DNA of 64,000 nt, from the NCBI GenBank assembly GCA_001768235.1, contig MENK01000018.1, forward strand, positions 1 through 64,000. The letters run 5' to 3'. Below the pieces are notes generated by a model that saw only the letters and a program-made list of their open reading frames with translations, did not search any database and was not told the origin of the DNA. Made by a program: the position numbers and the translations under genes. Positions 47,191 through 55,017 of this stretch are shown here, in pieces. This DNA comes from Bacteroidetes bacterium GWB2_32_14. Its GTDB lineage: Bacteria > Bacteroidota > Bacteroidia > Bacteroidales > UBA12077. How positions within the stretch are numbered: the stretch's first letter is position 1; every line of letters begins with the position of its first letter.

Positions 47191-47841
47191 ATGAAACGAA
47201 AAATCATTTCTGTAATTGTACTGTTATTTCTCTTTGGCTGTGGCCCGTATATCTATTTTAAATCACCCCAACCCGAGAAAAAAAAGAACCTGGAGAAGTT
47301 TCCTGCAAAAATTATTGGCCAGTATATTTCAGCTTCCGACAGTTCTGTTTTAATTATAGGTTTTGATAAAATTAAAAAGATAAAGACCGAAAGTACAACC
47401 ATGAGCCATGCAGAATTTATGCTCGAAACAGGTGATACCATTATTAAAGATACTTCATTTGTTTTTACCGATAACTGGCTTATAAATGTAAAATTTCACG
47501 ATGATTCTGTATTCATTAACTCAAGCAGGGAAGAGGAAATATTTAGGGTTTCAGAAAATCAACTTTTACGAAAATTCAAGAAATATTATTTTTTAAACTA
47601 TAAAGACACCAACGATTTGTGGAAGGTTGAGATATTAAAATTAACTAAGGATACGCTTGAATTCGGAAGTATCCTTACCAAAGAAGATTTGGAACAAATA
47701 AAAGGAATTACATCTGTTGAAGAATATACTGATAGTACTGATAGTGGCAAATCAACAAAATACTATTTAAGCCCGGCAAGAAAAGAATTAAGAAAAATTC
47801 TCATGTATCGTACCCGGGGGGAGAAATTCGTGAGATTGTAA
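47191..47841 (+). CDS. Hypothetical lipoprotein
   Basis: A 216-residue predicted lipoprotein: MKRKIISVIVLLFLFGCGP has a lipobox LFGC with C17. The mature part is charged and rich in beta-strand pattern (GQYISASDSSVLIIGFDKIKKI). It has no recognised domain. It starts 75 bases after the pepD terminator, so it has its own promoter, not identified here. A gene with zinc-ribbon DUF3667 follows on the same strand. Function unknown. Confidence 0.7.
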   Translation: MKRKIISVIVLLFLFGCGPYIYFKSPQPEKKKNLEKFPAKIIGQYISASDSSVLIIGFDKIKKIKTESTTMSHAEFMLETGDTIIKDTSFVFTDNWLINVKFHDDSVFINSSREEEIFRVSENQLLRKFKKYYFLNYKDTNDLWKVEILKLTKDTLEFGSILTKEDLEQIKGITSVEEYTDSTDSGKSTKYYLSPARKELRKILMYRTRGEKFVRL

Positions 47842-47934
47842 ATGCCGGGGCTAATGAAAATTCAAAAAAAAGGAATTTAATCGCAGTTCAAGTAACATGC
47901 CGTGTAAAAAGTTAGGCAAACAATTTGTTTGCTT

Positions 47935-47942
47935 TATATTTG
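47935..47942 (+). promoter_or_regulatory. Putative -7 box for the DUF3667 gene
   Basis: TATATTTG matches TANNTTTG and lies 23 bases before the ATG at 47965. It falls within the longer open frame (start 47929), which favours the internal start. Confidence 0.4.
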
Positions 47943-47964
47943 CATAAAGCCAAATAAAGATATT

Positions 47965-48921
47965 ATGCCCGAAAATGATGAAATTGTAAAACATCCGAAG
48001 CAGGATAAAGAAGTTAGTAATTTTGATTTTACCATATGCCCTAATTGCGGAGAAACAGAAGTGGGGAAGTTTTGCCCGAACTGTGGACAGTTGAATAAAG
48101 ATTTCAATAAACCAATAAAAGAAATTTTAAGTGATTTATTTGGTTCGGTAAACCTGGACGTAAGAATAATAAATACTATCAGCCCATTCTTTTTTAAACC
48201 GGGATTTTTATCAAGCGAGTATTTTAAAGGAAGGCGTCAGCGATATGTTCCACCCATGCGATTATATCTTTTTTTTAGTATTATTTTTTTCTTTCTGGCC
48301 CAGTATTCAAGTATAAAAACAATGAAAAAATCAGATTTTTCAAATGTGATTGCAGATAGTTCGTCCGTGGATATTGCTATGAATATTGGTAAATCAATAC
48401 CTGATTCGATTATTACCCTGAATTCATTTAATAAAGCCGAATTAAAAGAAAAACTGCTTAATGATTCAACGGCGACAGATTCAGATAAGAAAATAGTACT
48501 TAGCGGGTTTAATGCTTTCGAGAATTGGGAGTCATTTATTGCTAAGTTTGTTCGAAATCTTTCGTATGTTTTATTTCTGCTTATGCCTGTTTTTGCCCTC
48601 ATCCTGGCAATGATTTTATGGAGCTCGCGTATGTTATATGTCAGGCATCTTATTTTTTCTATCAATTTTCACTCTTTCGTTTTTGGGTTATCATCAGTAG
48701 TTATTTTTTTATCTATGATTTTGCCTGTTAAAATATCAGGATACTTTTTATATTTCCTGTGGGGTATCCCTTTGTATCTTATGATTGGAATCAGCAGGTT
48801 TTATGGCCGAAAAAAAACAGGATCGTTTTTTAAAGCCATTGGAGCTTTGTTGTTATATTCAGTTGTTATTTTAATCGTTTTAGGTATAATTTTTTATTTT
48901 ACTGTCAAGGAGTTTGCTTAA
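47965..48921 (+). CDS. DUF3667 zinc-ribbon membrane protein
   Basis: About 318 residues. An N-terminal zinc ribbon has two CxxC pairs (CPNCGETEVGKFCPNCGQ, about 27-44), followed by the conserved NLDVRIINTISPFFFKPGF and a first helix (MRLYLFFSIIFFFLAQY). After a soluble loop come three to four further helices to the C-terminus. This is the DUF3667 arrangement, common in Bacteroidota and without an assigned role. The start at 47965 begins directly before the ribbon and after a -7 box. Confidence 0.85.
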   Translation: MPENDEIVKHPKQDKEVSNFDFTICPNCGETEVGKFCPNCGQLNKDFNKPIKEILSDLFGSVNLDVRIINTISPFFFKPGFLSSEYFKGRRQRYVPPMRLYLFFSIIFFFLAQYSSIKTMKKSDFSNVIADSSSVDIAMNIGKSIPDSIITLNSFNKAELKEKLLNDSTATDSDKKIVLSGFNAFENWESFIAKFVRNLSYVLFLLMPVFALILAMILWSSRMLYVRHLIFSINFHSFVFGLSSVVIFLSMILPVKISGYFLYFLWGIPLYLMIGISRFYGRKKTGSFFKAIGALLLYSVVILIVLGIIFYFTVKEFA

Positions 48922-48981
48922 ATATTATGGAATTTAAGCTTATTATTTCTTAACTTGTTTTTTCAACAAAAAGCATTGATT

Positions 48982-49956
48982 ATGAGAATTAGAATTCCAA
49001 TTTTTATTCTGGTCGTCCTTTTTTCTTCGTGTTCAGACAATGATGACGATAATGAATCCTATGACAAGGATTTTAAACAGGAGATGCGCGATTTTGTTAT
49101 TGGTATTAGCGAATATGCTAAAACCATTGATCCTGATTTTATTGTTATTCCACAAAACGGGCAGGAACTGGTTACAATTGATGGCGAAGAAACAGGAATT
49201 CCTTGTACCAATTATCTTTCTGCCATTGATGGAGTTGGCCGCGAAGATTTGTATTATGGCTACGATAACGATGATGTTGCTACTTCTTTAGCCGATCGGG
49301 AATACATGATTTCTTTCCTGGATATTTGTGAGAACAATGGGGTTGAAGTTTTAACTACCGATTATTGTTGGACACATTCTAAAATGGACGATTCATACAC
49401 ACAGAACAATGCAAAAAGCTATATCAGTTTTGCTGCTCCTGTACGCGAGCTAAATGAAATTCCTGATTACCCGGTATTCCCTTACAATGCAAATAACGAT
49501 TCAATAGGAACATTAGCCGATGCTAAAAATTTCCTGTATTTAATTAATCCTGAAAATTACACGTCGAAGCAGAAATTTATAAATGCTGTAATTGCTACCA
49601 ATTACGATGTACTTATCATGGATTGCTTTTTCGAAGATGTGTTATTTACTTTACCTGAAATTACACAATTAAAAGCCAAACAGAATGGAGGGCAGAGGTT
49701 GGTAATATCGTACATGAGTATTGGCGAAGCCGAAAATTACAGGTATTATTGGAACAACTCGTGGGAGACAGGAAATCCTTCGTGGATTGAAAACGAGAAC
49801 CCCGATTGGGAAGGAAATTATAAGGTTACATACTGGGATCCAGAATGGCAATCCATTCTATTTGGCAACAACGATTCGTATCTTAAAAAGATTCTTGATG
49901 CCGGGTTCGATGGTGTGTATCTCGATATTATTGATGCATTTGAATATTTTGAGTAA
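48982..49956 (+). CDS. Surface lipoprotein, TM1410/GH114-like glycosidase
   Basis: About 324 residues. The lipobox SSCS is followed by DNDDDNESYD, an Asp-rich export signal that predicts surface exposure. The body resembles the TM1410/GH114 TIM barrel (endo-alpha-1,4-polygalactosaminidase family). DVLIMDCFFED, RLVISYMSIGEAENYRYYW and GFDGVYLDIIDAFEYF are typical strand ends with acidic catalytic candidates. It may cleave an exopolysaccharide; the substrate is not known. The ATG at 48982 gives a normal signal peptide; the frame is open back to 48955. Confidence 0.75.
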   Translation: MRIRIPIFILVVLFSSCSDNDDDNESYDKDFKQEMRDFVIGISEYAKTIDPDFIVIPQNGQELVTIDGEETGIPCTNYLSAIDGVGREDLYYGYDNDDVATSLADREYMISFLDICENNGVEVLTTDYCWTHSKMDDSYTQNNAKSYISFAAPVRELNEIPDYPVFPYNANNDSIGTLADAKNFLYLINPENYTSKQKFINAVIATNYDVLIMDCFFEDVLFTLPEITQLKAKQNGGQRLVISYMSIGEAENYRYYWNNSWETGNPSWIENENPDWEGNYKVTYWDPEWQSILFGNNDSYLKKILDAGFDGVYLDIIDAFEYFE

Positions 49957-50074
49957 CTCAAATTGGGACATTTATTATTTAAGTATTTGAAAATAAATGA
50001 TATAATTGTTTTTTGAAATTTTATTTTAAATTTAGCAAGAGTAAAATTTAAACAGAAAAATTAAATCTCCAGAT

Positions 50075-50422
50075 ATGAAAAAAAATACACTCTTTGGAAT
50101 CGGCCTCGGTATTATTGCCGGATTATTCGATTTAATTCCCATGATAATTCAGGACTTGAGTTGGAATGCGAATCTGTCGGCATTCAGCATGTGGGTTGTT
50201 GTCGGGTTTCTGGTTTCGGTTACACAGATACAGATACACGAAGTTTTAAAAGCCATACTTATTGCATTTTTGGTACTACTTCCTAATTTATTCATTATTG
50301 GCGCTCAGGACCCGGTAAGTTTGATTCCTGTTGCAGTTATGACATTGTTCCTGAGCAGCCTGCTTGGGTTTTTTTACCAAAAGGTTGCCGATAACACGGA
50401 TTCACAATCAAAGAACAGGTAA
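50075..50422 (+). CDS. Small polytopic membrane protein
   Basis: A 115-residue, very hydrophobic protein with about four transmembrane segments (about 6-25, 38-55, 60-78 and 84-103) and a short polar tail. I do not recognise a family. It lies on the plus strand between the GH114-like and DUF302 genes, with gaps of 118 and 76 bases, so operon membership is uncertain. Confidence 0.6.
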   Translation: MKKNTLFGIGLGIIAGLFDLIPMIIQDLSWNANLSAFSMWVVVGFLVSVTQIQIHEVLKAILIAFLVLLPNLFIIGAQDPVSLIPVAVMTLFLSSLLGFFYQKVADNTDSQSKNR

Positions 50423-50498
50423 TTTTTACAAAAAGAAATTTATAAAGTGGAGATCAGAACCCACTCAAAAAAACGGGATTAATTAATTGATTTTTAAC

Positions 50499-50924
50499 AT
50501 GAAAGAAGAAAAGGATAATATGATGAATGATTTTTTCATAGAGAATGTAAGTCCAACTGACTTTGATACAACTGTTGATAGATTGTCAAAAGAAATAGAA
50601 AATAAATCATGGAAAATATCAAATATATACGATTTACAAAAAACAATTGAGAATCATGGTAAAATAGTGTTGCCAGTAAAAATCTTCTCCTTATGTCATC
50701 CAAAGCATTCTGGTAAAATTCTAGAGAAAGATTCAGAACGTATCGTATCATCAATGATGCCGTGTCGTGTTAGTGTTTATGAAAAGTATGATGGTAAAAC
50801 TTATATCTCAAGAATGAATTCATTGATAGTAGCTTCAAGTTTTGGAGGTATAATTGAGCAAGTAATGACAGATTCCGCAAAAGAAGTTGAAGAGATTATA
50901 GAAAAAATATTACAAATAGATTAA
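50499..50924 (+). CDS. DUF302 family protein
   Basis: About 141 residues with the DUF302 pattern: DFDTTVDRLSKEIENKSWKI at the N-terminus, a cysteine in the SLCHPKHS loop, SSMMPCRVSVYE, and SAKEVEEIIEKIL at the C-terminus. DUF302 domains occur in small proteins of unclear function, some linked to metal or redox handling. The ATG at 50499 is preferred over a TTG at 50487; further in-frame Met codons follow closely. No signal peptide. Confidence 0.78.
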   Translation: MKEEKDNMMNDFFIENVSPTDFDTTVDRLSKEIENKSWKISNIYDLQKTIENHGKIVLPVKIFSLCHPKHSGKILEKDSERIVSSMMPCRVSVYEKYDGKTYISRMNSLIVASSFGGIIEQVMTDSAKEVEEIIEKILQID

Positions 50925-51028
50925 TATGTGTTTTAATATTGTGTTACATACTCAATAAGAATAAAAAGTTGGTAAACATTTTAAAGCGGATTACTGATGG
51001 TGAAAACAAATAGCTTAAAGTTTAATAT

Positions 51029-51716
51029 ATGAATAGTTACACCTTAATTATCAGGAGTTTGCTTTTTATATGCTTAACAATTAATAGTTGTATCCCAAAT
51101 GAAAAAAAAACGAAACAAGCAAACGAAGATGATATAAAATCTATAAATGAAAAGGAACACAAAGGTGAAGTAGTATGGATAAATAAAACTCAAGGTTATT
51201 TTGTTGATACTAGAGATAGCAAAAGATATAGAGTTGTTAAAATAGGTACTCAAACTTGGTTTGCAGAAAATCTCGCATATAAGCCTACCAGTGGATATTT
51301 TTGGACCTATGATGACAATAAGAGTAATGTTTCGAAATATGGTTATTTATATTTTTGGGAAACTGCAAATAGTGTTTGTCCAACCGGTTGGCATTTACCT
51401 AATAATGAAGAGTGGAATATTCTTAAATTATCTTGGCGGCAAAACTGTTGCAGGGAGCAAATTAAAAGCAACAAATGGTTGGAATAGTCCTAACGAAGGA
51501 GTGACAAACAGTAGTGAGTTTAGTGTTCTACCTGCAGGTAACCGTGCTGTTGGCGGTTTGTTCTATCACCTCGGTGACGATGCTCTCTTTTGGTCAAGTA
51601 CACCCAAAAGTAGCAAGAGTGCATGGAAAATTCGACTTAGCCACGACTGGGACTCGGTTGGGATTGAAGCCTGTGGCCGTTTAACAGGTATAAGTGTTCG
51701 ATGTATTAAGGACTGA
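51029..51716 (+). pseudogene. Frameshifted FISUMP-domain lipoprotein
   Basis: The first frame (51029-51487) encodes a signal peptide with lipobox-like INSCIP and the start of a FISUMP domain (IGTQTWFAENLAYKP, CPTGWHLPNNEEWNIL). The domain continues in another frame (to 51716) with YLGGKTVAGSKLKATNGW, ALFWSSTP and GISVRCIKD, the normal end of such domains. The shift falls near 51424 in CTTAAATTATCTT. Restoring two As (CTTAAAAATTAT) would join WNILK to NYLGGKTVAG, so loss of two bases from an A-run is the simplest cause. It could be a real pseudogene, phase variation or an assembly error. Confidence 0.82.
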
Positions 51717-51771
51717 TAGTTTAACAAAAAAATACTCTTGGAAATATTTGAGACACTAATAATTAATAGTT

Positions 51772-51853
51772 GCTAACAGCGTGTATAAGCCATTTCTGGT
51801 AGCGGATTTGAGTACCCCGGCTCGGCGCAATATCTTATTACGCCGGATTTTTT
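51772..51853 (+). other. GC-richer intergenic segment with hairpin
   Basis: After the FISUMP gene, the segment GCTAACAGCGTGTATAAGCC continues to a CGGCG/CGCCG stem (51823-51827 with 51841-51845) followed by six Ts. Its base composition differs from the flanks. It may be an interspersed 3' element or simply a terminator. A loosely similar segment begins at 61507. Confidence 0.35.
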
Positions 51854-51862
51854 AAACTGCAA

Positions 51863-51892
51863 TTTGAAATTGTCAATAATTTATTATCTTCA
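51863..51892 (+). promoter_or_regulatory. Weak promoter candidate for the cupin gene
   Basis: TTTG at 51863-51866, an 18-base spacer and TATCTTCA at 51885-51892 approximate the Bacteroidota pattern, with two deviations in the -7 box. It lies 28 bases before the ATG. Confidence 0.25.
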
Positions 51893-51920
51893 AACCTGTA
51901 TTGAACCAACTAAATGACTT

Positions 51921-52277
51921 ATGAATAACTCTAATTTCCCATTTCAGACTATAGACTGGACGCGGGTTCCCAAAACAGAACACAAAGGTGAAACCGGTGT
52001 AGCTTACTGGCAAACTCTTCAATTGCCCGGGTTACGAATTCGAATGGTAGAATATTCCAAAGGCTATTTAGCCGATCATTGGTGCGAAAAAGGGCATATC
52101 GTGCATTGCATCGAAGGTGAGTTTGTAAGTGAACTAAAAGACGGGACAAAACATGTTCTTACCAGGGGAATGACTTACGTGGTTTCGGATGAGTTAAGCT
52201 CGCACCGATCAATTACAGAAAACGGGGTTCAATTGTTAATTATCGATGGCGATTTCCTGAAACTCAAAACCGGGTAA
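51921..52277 (+). CDS. DHCW-motif cupin-fold protein
   Basis: A 118-residue single-domain protein with a cupin layout. The motif ADHWCEKGHIVHCIEGEF (about 50-67) provides His, Cys and Glu ligands for a possible metal, and SSHRSITENGVQLLIID completes the second cupin motif. It matches proteins named for a DHCW motif, whose substrate is unknown. It is a solitary gene followed by 252 bases without a supportable gene before the next operon. Confidence 0.8.
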   Translation: MNNSNFPFQTIDWTRVPKTEHKGETGVAYWQTLQLPGLRIRMVEYSKGYLADHWCEKGHIVHCIEGEFVSELKDGTKHVLTRGMTYVVSDELSSHRSITENGVQLLIIDGDFLKLKTG

Positions 52278-52447
52278 TTTTTGCTGTTATATACCGGATT
52301 TAATTGCCCCATTTGTAATTGCTTTTTCTCAATTATTAAACTGTTATTATAAAATCAATACCAAGTTTTAATTTTTTTAAGATATAAATCTCTTTATATT
52401 ACATACTTAACTCTCATTCAAATATTCCATTTTAAACAAATTGAAAT

Positions 52448-52455
52448 TATATTTG
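52448..52455 (+). promoter_or_regulatory. Putative -7 box of the transglutaminase-ligase operon
   Basis: TATATTTG is a full TANNTTTG match in the 252-base gap, giving a leader of about 70 bases. No TTTG at 19-21 bases upstream. Confidence 0.35.
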
Positions 52456-52529
52456 TTTTATCCTTCGAATAGCCTTTAACTATAAGGTTTTTCATATTAC
52501 CCTCGTTTCTGCAGTCAAAAAATGGATAT

Positions 52530-54137
52530 ATGAAAAGAAAAAACACTATCAATTTCGAGAACTATTTAAGTGGGTTAAACTTAGGTGTTTTTGTTATTTT
52601 TATTTTAGTGCCATTTGCTTTTATCTCATTAAAATTCGGAAAATTTGGCTATACTTTTACCAAAATTTTACCCCGCTCGAGTTATGAAGTAGTACTAAAT
52701 ATCGATGCTGAAGGTTTTGGTGAAGGATTGAAAATCTCGACTTTTTTACCTGTTACCGATAACAGGCAAAAAATATATAACGAAAGCAACACCAGTGGCA
52801 CATTAGATTTCACAATTGAAATGACCGAAAATGGAAGAATGGCCAATTGGGAAAGCAATCAAAGCAATAAAAAGGAATCTATTGGTTATTATTTCACTGT
52901 TATAGGCCAGGCTGTTAAATATAATCTTGATACGAACACTGTTGTTCCGGATATTTATCCCCCTGGGATAAACACATATCTCGAAACTACTGAAAACATT
53001 CAGGTAAACCATCCTGTAATCGATGAAAAGTATCGTAAATATGTTCCGGAAACCAATAATGTAAATGAAATACTACATTCTATATATAATTACACGGTAT
53101 CGTTAAACCCCCGGCCTTTTAAAGGCCTTACAGATGCTGTTACTGCTGCTAAGTTAAACGAAGCGTCGTGTAATGGTAAAAGTCGTTTATTTGTTGCACT
53201 TAGCCGAAAGGCAGGAATACCTGCCAGGCTGGTAGGAGGATTAATTCTTGAACCAGGTACAAAGAAAACATCTCATCAATGGATCGAAGTTTTTGTAAAT
53301 GGATATTGGATACCTTTTGATGCTTTAAATAAGTACTTTGCGTATTTGCCATCAAATTATGTACAACTGTATGTAGGCGATAAATACCTGTTTAGCCATT
53401 CTTCAAATATAAATTTTAACTATAATTACACTATTAAGGAACGTATGGTTGCAAATCCCGGGTTTATAAGCGAGTTGCACAATACTCCGTTTAATGCTTA
53501 TGAAGTTTGGCAGGCTTTCGAAAATATGGGAATTCCTTTAGGCCTGCTTAAAATTATTCTTATGCTTCCTTTGGGAGCACTAATTGTAGCTATTTTCAGA
53601 AATGTAATCGGAATCCAAACATTTGGAATATTTCTTCCAGCGCTCATAGCTATTGCCAGCCGCGAAACAGGGTTGCTTTATGGTATTGTTGGTTTTATGC
53701 TTATTGTTGGTGTTGTTGGAATGTTTCATTTTCCTTTGGAACGGCTGGGTATGCTTTATGTTCCCAAAATGGCAGTTCAGTTAATTCTGGTTGTATTTAT
53801 GTTTTTATTTACCGCCATTGTTGCAATGAAAATAGGTTTATATAAACTATCGTATGTTACATTGTTTCCTATTGTAATTCTCACGGTAACAGCAGAAAGA
53901 TTTGGACGAAAAGTATCAGAAGAAGGATTAAAAGAGTCTTTAATATTACTCTTTCATACGTTAATCGTGTCGATATGCGCTTATTTTGTAATGAATTCTG
54001 CAACCATGGAAGCTCTGTTCCTTGCATTTCCCGAGCTGTTTCTTGCCATTCTGGGTATAAACATCTGGCTTGGCCGTTGGATTGGCATTCGCCTGACCGA
54101 ATATAAAAGGTTTAAATGGCTAACATTATCGAAATGA
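52530..54137 (+). CDS. Transglutaminase-like protein fused to a 7TM domain
   Basis: A 535-residue membrane protein. It has an N-terminal helix (about 17-35), an extracytoplasmic domain (about 45-165), a transglutaminase-like core (about 175-275) and seven or so helices (about 335-525), matching the UUP1/7TM-transglutaminase group. Relatives are often called inactive, but here the papain-like triad is visible: C214 in EASCNGKSRLF, H249 in SHQWIEVF and D264 in WIPFDALN. The domain should face the periplasm and could hydrolyse or cross-link amide bonds. It leads a five-gene operon; the next gene, for a RimK-like ligase, overlaps its end by 22 bases. Confidence 0.85.
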   Translation: MKRKNTINFENYLSGLNLGVFVIFILVPFAFISLKFGKFGYTFTKILPRSSYEVVLNIDAEGFGEGLKISTFLPVTDNRQKIYNESNTSGTLDFTIEMTENGRMANWESNQSNKKESIGYYFTVIGQAVKYNLDTNTVVPDIYPPGINTYLETTENIQVNHPVIDEKYRKYVPETNNVNEILHSIYNYTVSLNPRPFKGLTDAVTAAKLNEASCNGKSRLFVALSRKAGIPARLVGGLILEPGTKKTSHQWIEVFVNGYWIPFDALNKYFAYLPSNYVQLYVGDKYLFSHSSNINFNYNYTIKERMVANPGFISELHNTPFNAYEVWQAFENMGIPLGLLKIILMLPLGALIVAIFRNVIGIQTFGIFLPALIAIASRETGLLYGIVGFMLIVGVVGMFHFPLERLGMLYVPKMAVQLILVVFMFLFTAIVAMKIGLYKLSYVTLFPIVILTVTAERFGRKVSEEGLKESLILLFHTLIVSICAYFVMNSATMEALFLAFPELFLAILGINIWLGRWIGIRLTEYKRFKWLTLSK

Positions 54138-55012
54138 TAAAAAGAATTAAAGAATTTCTTGATCTGGAAAACAGGGTTGTCGGCATTAATGCAAGAAACA
54201 GGCAATTGATTTATCCCAACAATCCAAGAAAAGACTTCCCCCTTGCAAATGATAAATCGCTAACAAAAAAATTCCTTGAAGAATTAAATATCCCTATTCC
54301 ACCAACATATGCTATAATTTCGGAAGTTGGCAGAATTGAAGAAACCTGGAAACAGATGACCCAATATAATGCATTGGCTATTAAACCGGCAAATGGTAAA
54401 GGTGGTGGTGGTATTATTGTACTCAAACAAATTGAAAACGAGTGGTATTCTTTCAGTGGCCGCCATTATTCTTACAACAAAATAATTCGTCATATAGCGA
54501 ATATTCTTTTCGGAATATATTCTTTCGGGTCAAAGGATACGGTAATTATTGAATATTGCATACAACCGCCTGAATTTTTTACTGCTATTTATCAAAAAGG
54601 TGTTCCTGATGTTCGCATTATCAATTACCAGGGAATTCCAATATTAGCAATGATGCGATATCCTACAAACCAGTCGGATGGTAAAGCAAACCTGCACCAG
54701 GGAGCAATTGGTATTGCTGTAGATATTAAAACCGGAATATTGGGAATGGGCTATAATTATAAAGGTTATATAAGCAGGCATCCCGATACTGATTTTGTTT
54801 TTGAAGGACTTACAGTACCATACTGGCAAAAGATGCTGGATATTTCAATTTTAGTATCGAAACATTTCCCTTTAAAATACAATGGTATTGATATAGTTGT
54901 AGATAAAGATATGGGCCCGGTTATTATGGAATTAAATGCCAGACCTGGTATAGAAATTCAAAATGTTACACAAAAAGGATTAAAAGAAATTATAGAAAAC
55001 TTAAACTTATAA
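54116..55012 (+). CDS. RimK-like ATP-grasp amide ligase
   Basis: A 298-residue cytoplasmic ATP-grasp enzyme of the alpha-L-glutamate-ligase-like group. The N-terminal region differs from RimK; the ATP-binding half has KSLTKKFLEELNIPIPPTY, ALAIKPANGKGGGGIIV (about 86-102, the glycine-rich loop and ATP lysine), PDVRIINYQGIPI and the Mg-site strand VIMELNARPGIEIQ (about 269-282). Such enzymes join an amino acid or amine to a carboxylate using ATP. The partners here are unknown. The start overlaps the transglutaminase-7TM gene by 22 bases, indicating translational coupling; the TPR gene follows 5 bases later. Confidence 0.87.
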   Translation: MANIIEMIKRIKEFLDLENRVVGINARNRQLIYPNNPRKDFPLANDKSLTKKFLEELNIPIPPTYAIISEVGRIEETWKQMTQYNALAIKPANGKGGGGIIVLKQIENEWYSFSGRHYSYNKIIRHIANILFGIYSFGSKDTVIIEYCIQPPEFFTAIYQKGVPDVRIINYQGIPILAMMRYPTNQSDGKANLHQGAIGIAVDIKTGILGMGYNYKGYISRHPDTDFVFEGLTVPYWQKMLDISILVSKHFPLKYNGIDIVVDKDMGPVIMELNARPGIEIQNVTQKGLKEIIENLNL

Positions 55013-55017
55013 TAAGA

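Noticed and set aside
47929-47964. N-terminal extension of the DUF3667 protein
   Set aside because: A TATATTTG box overlaps it and the zinc-ribbon protein begins naturally at the ATG at 47965.
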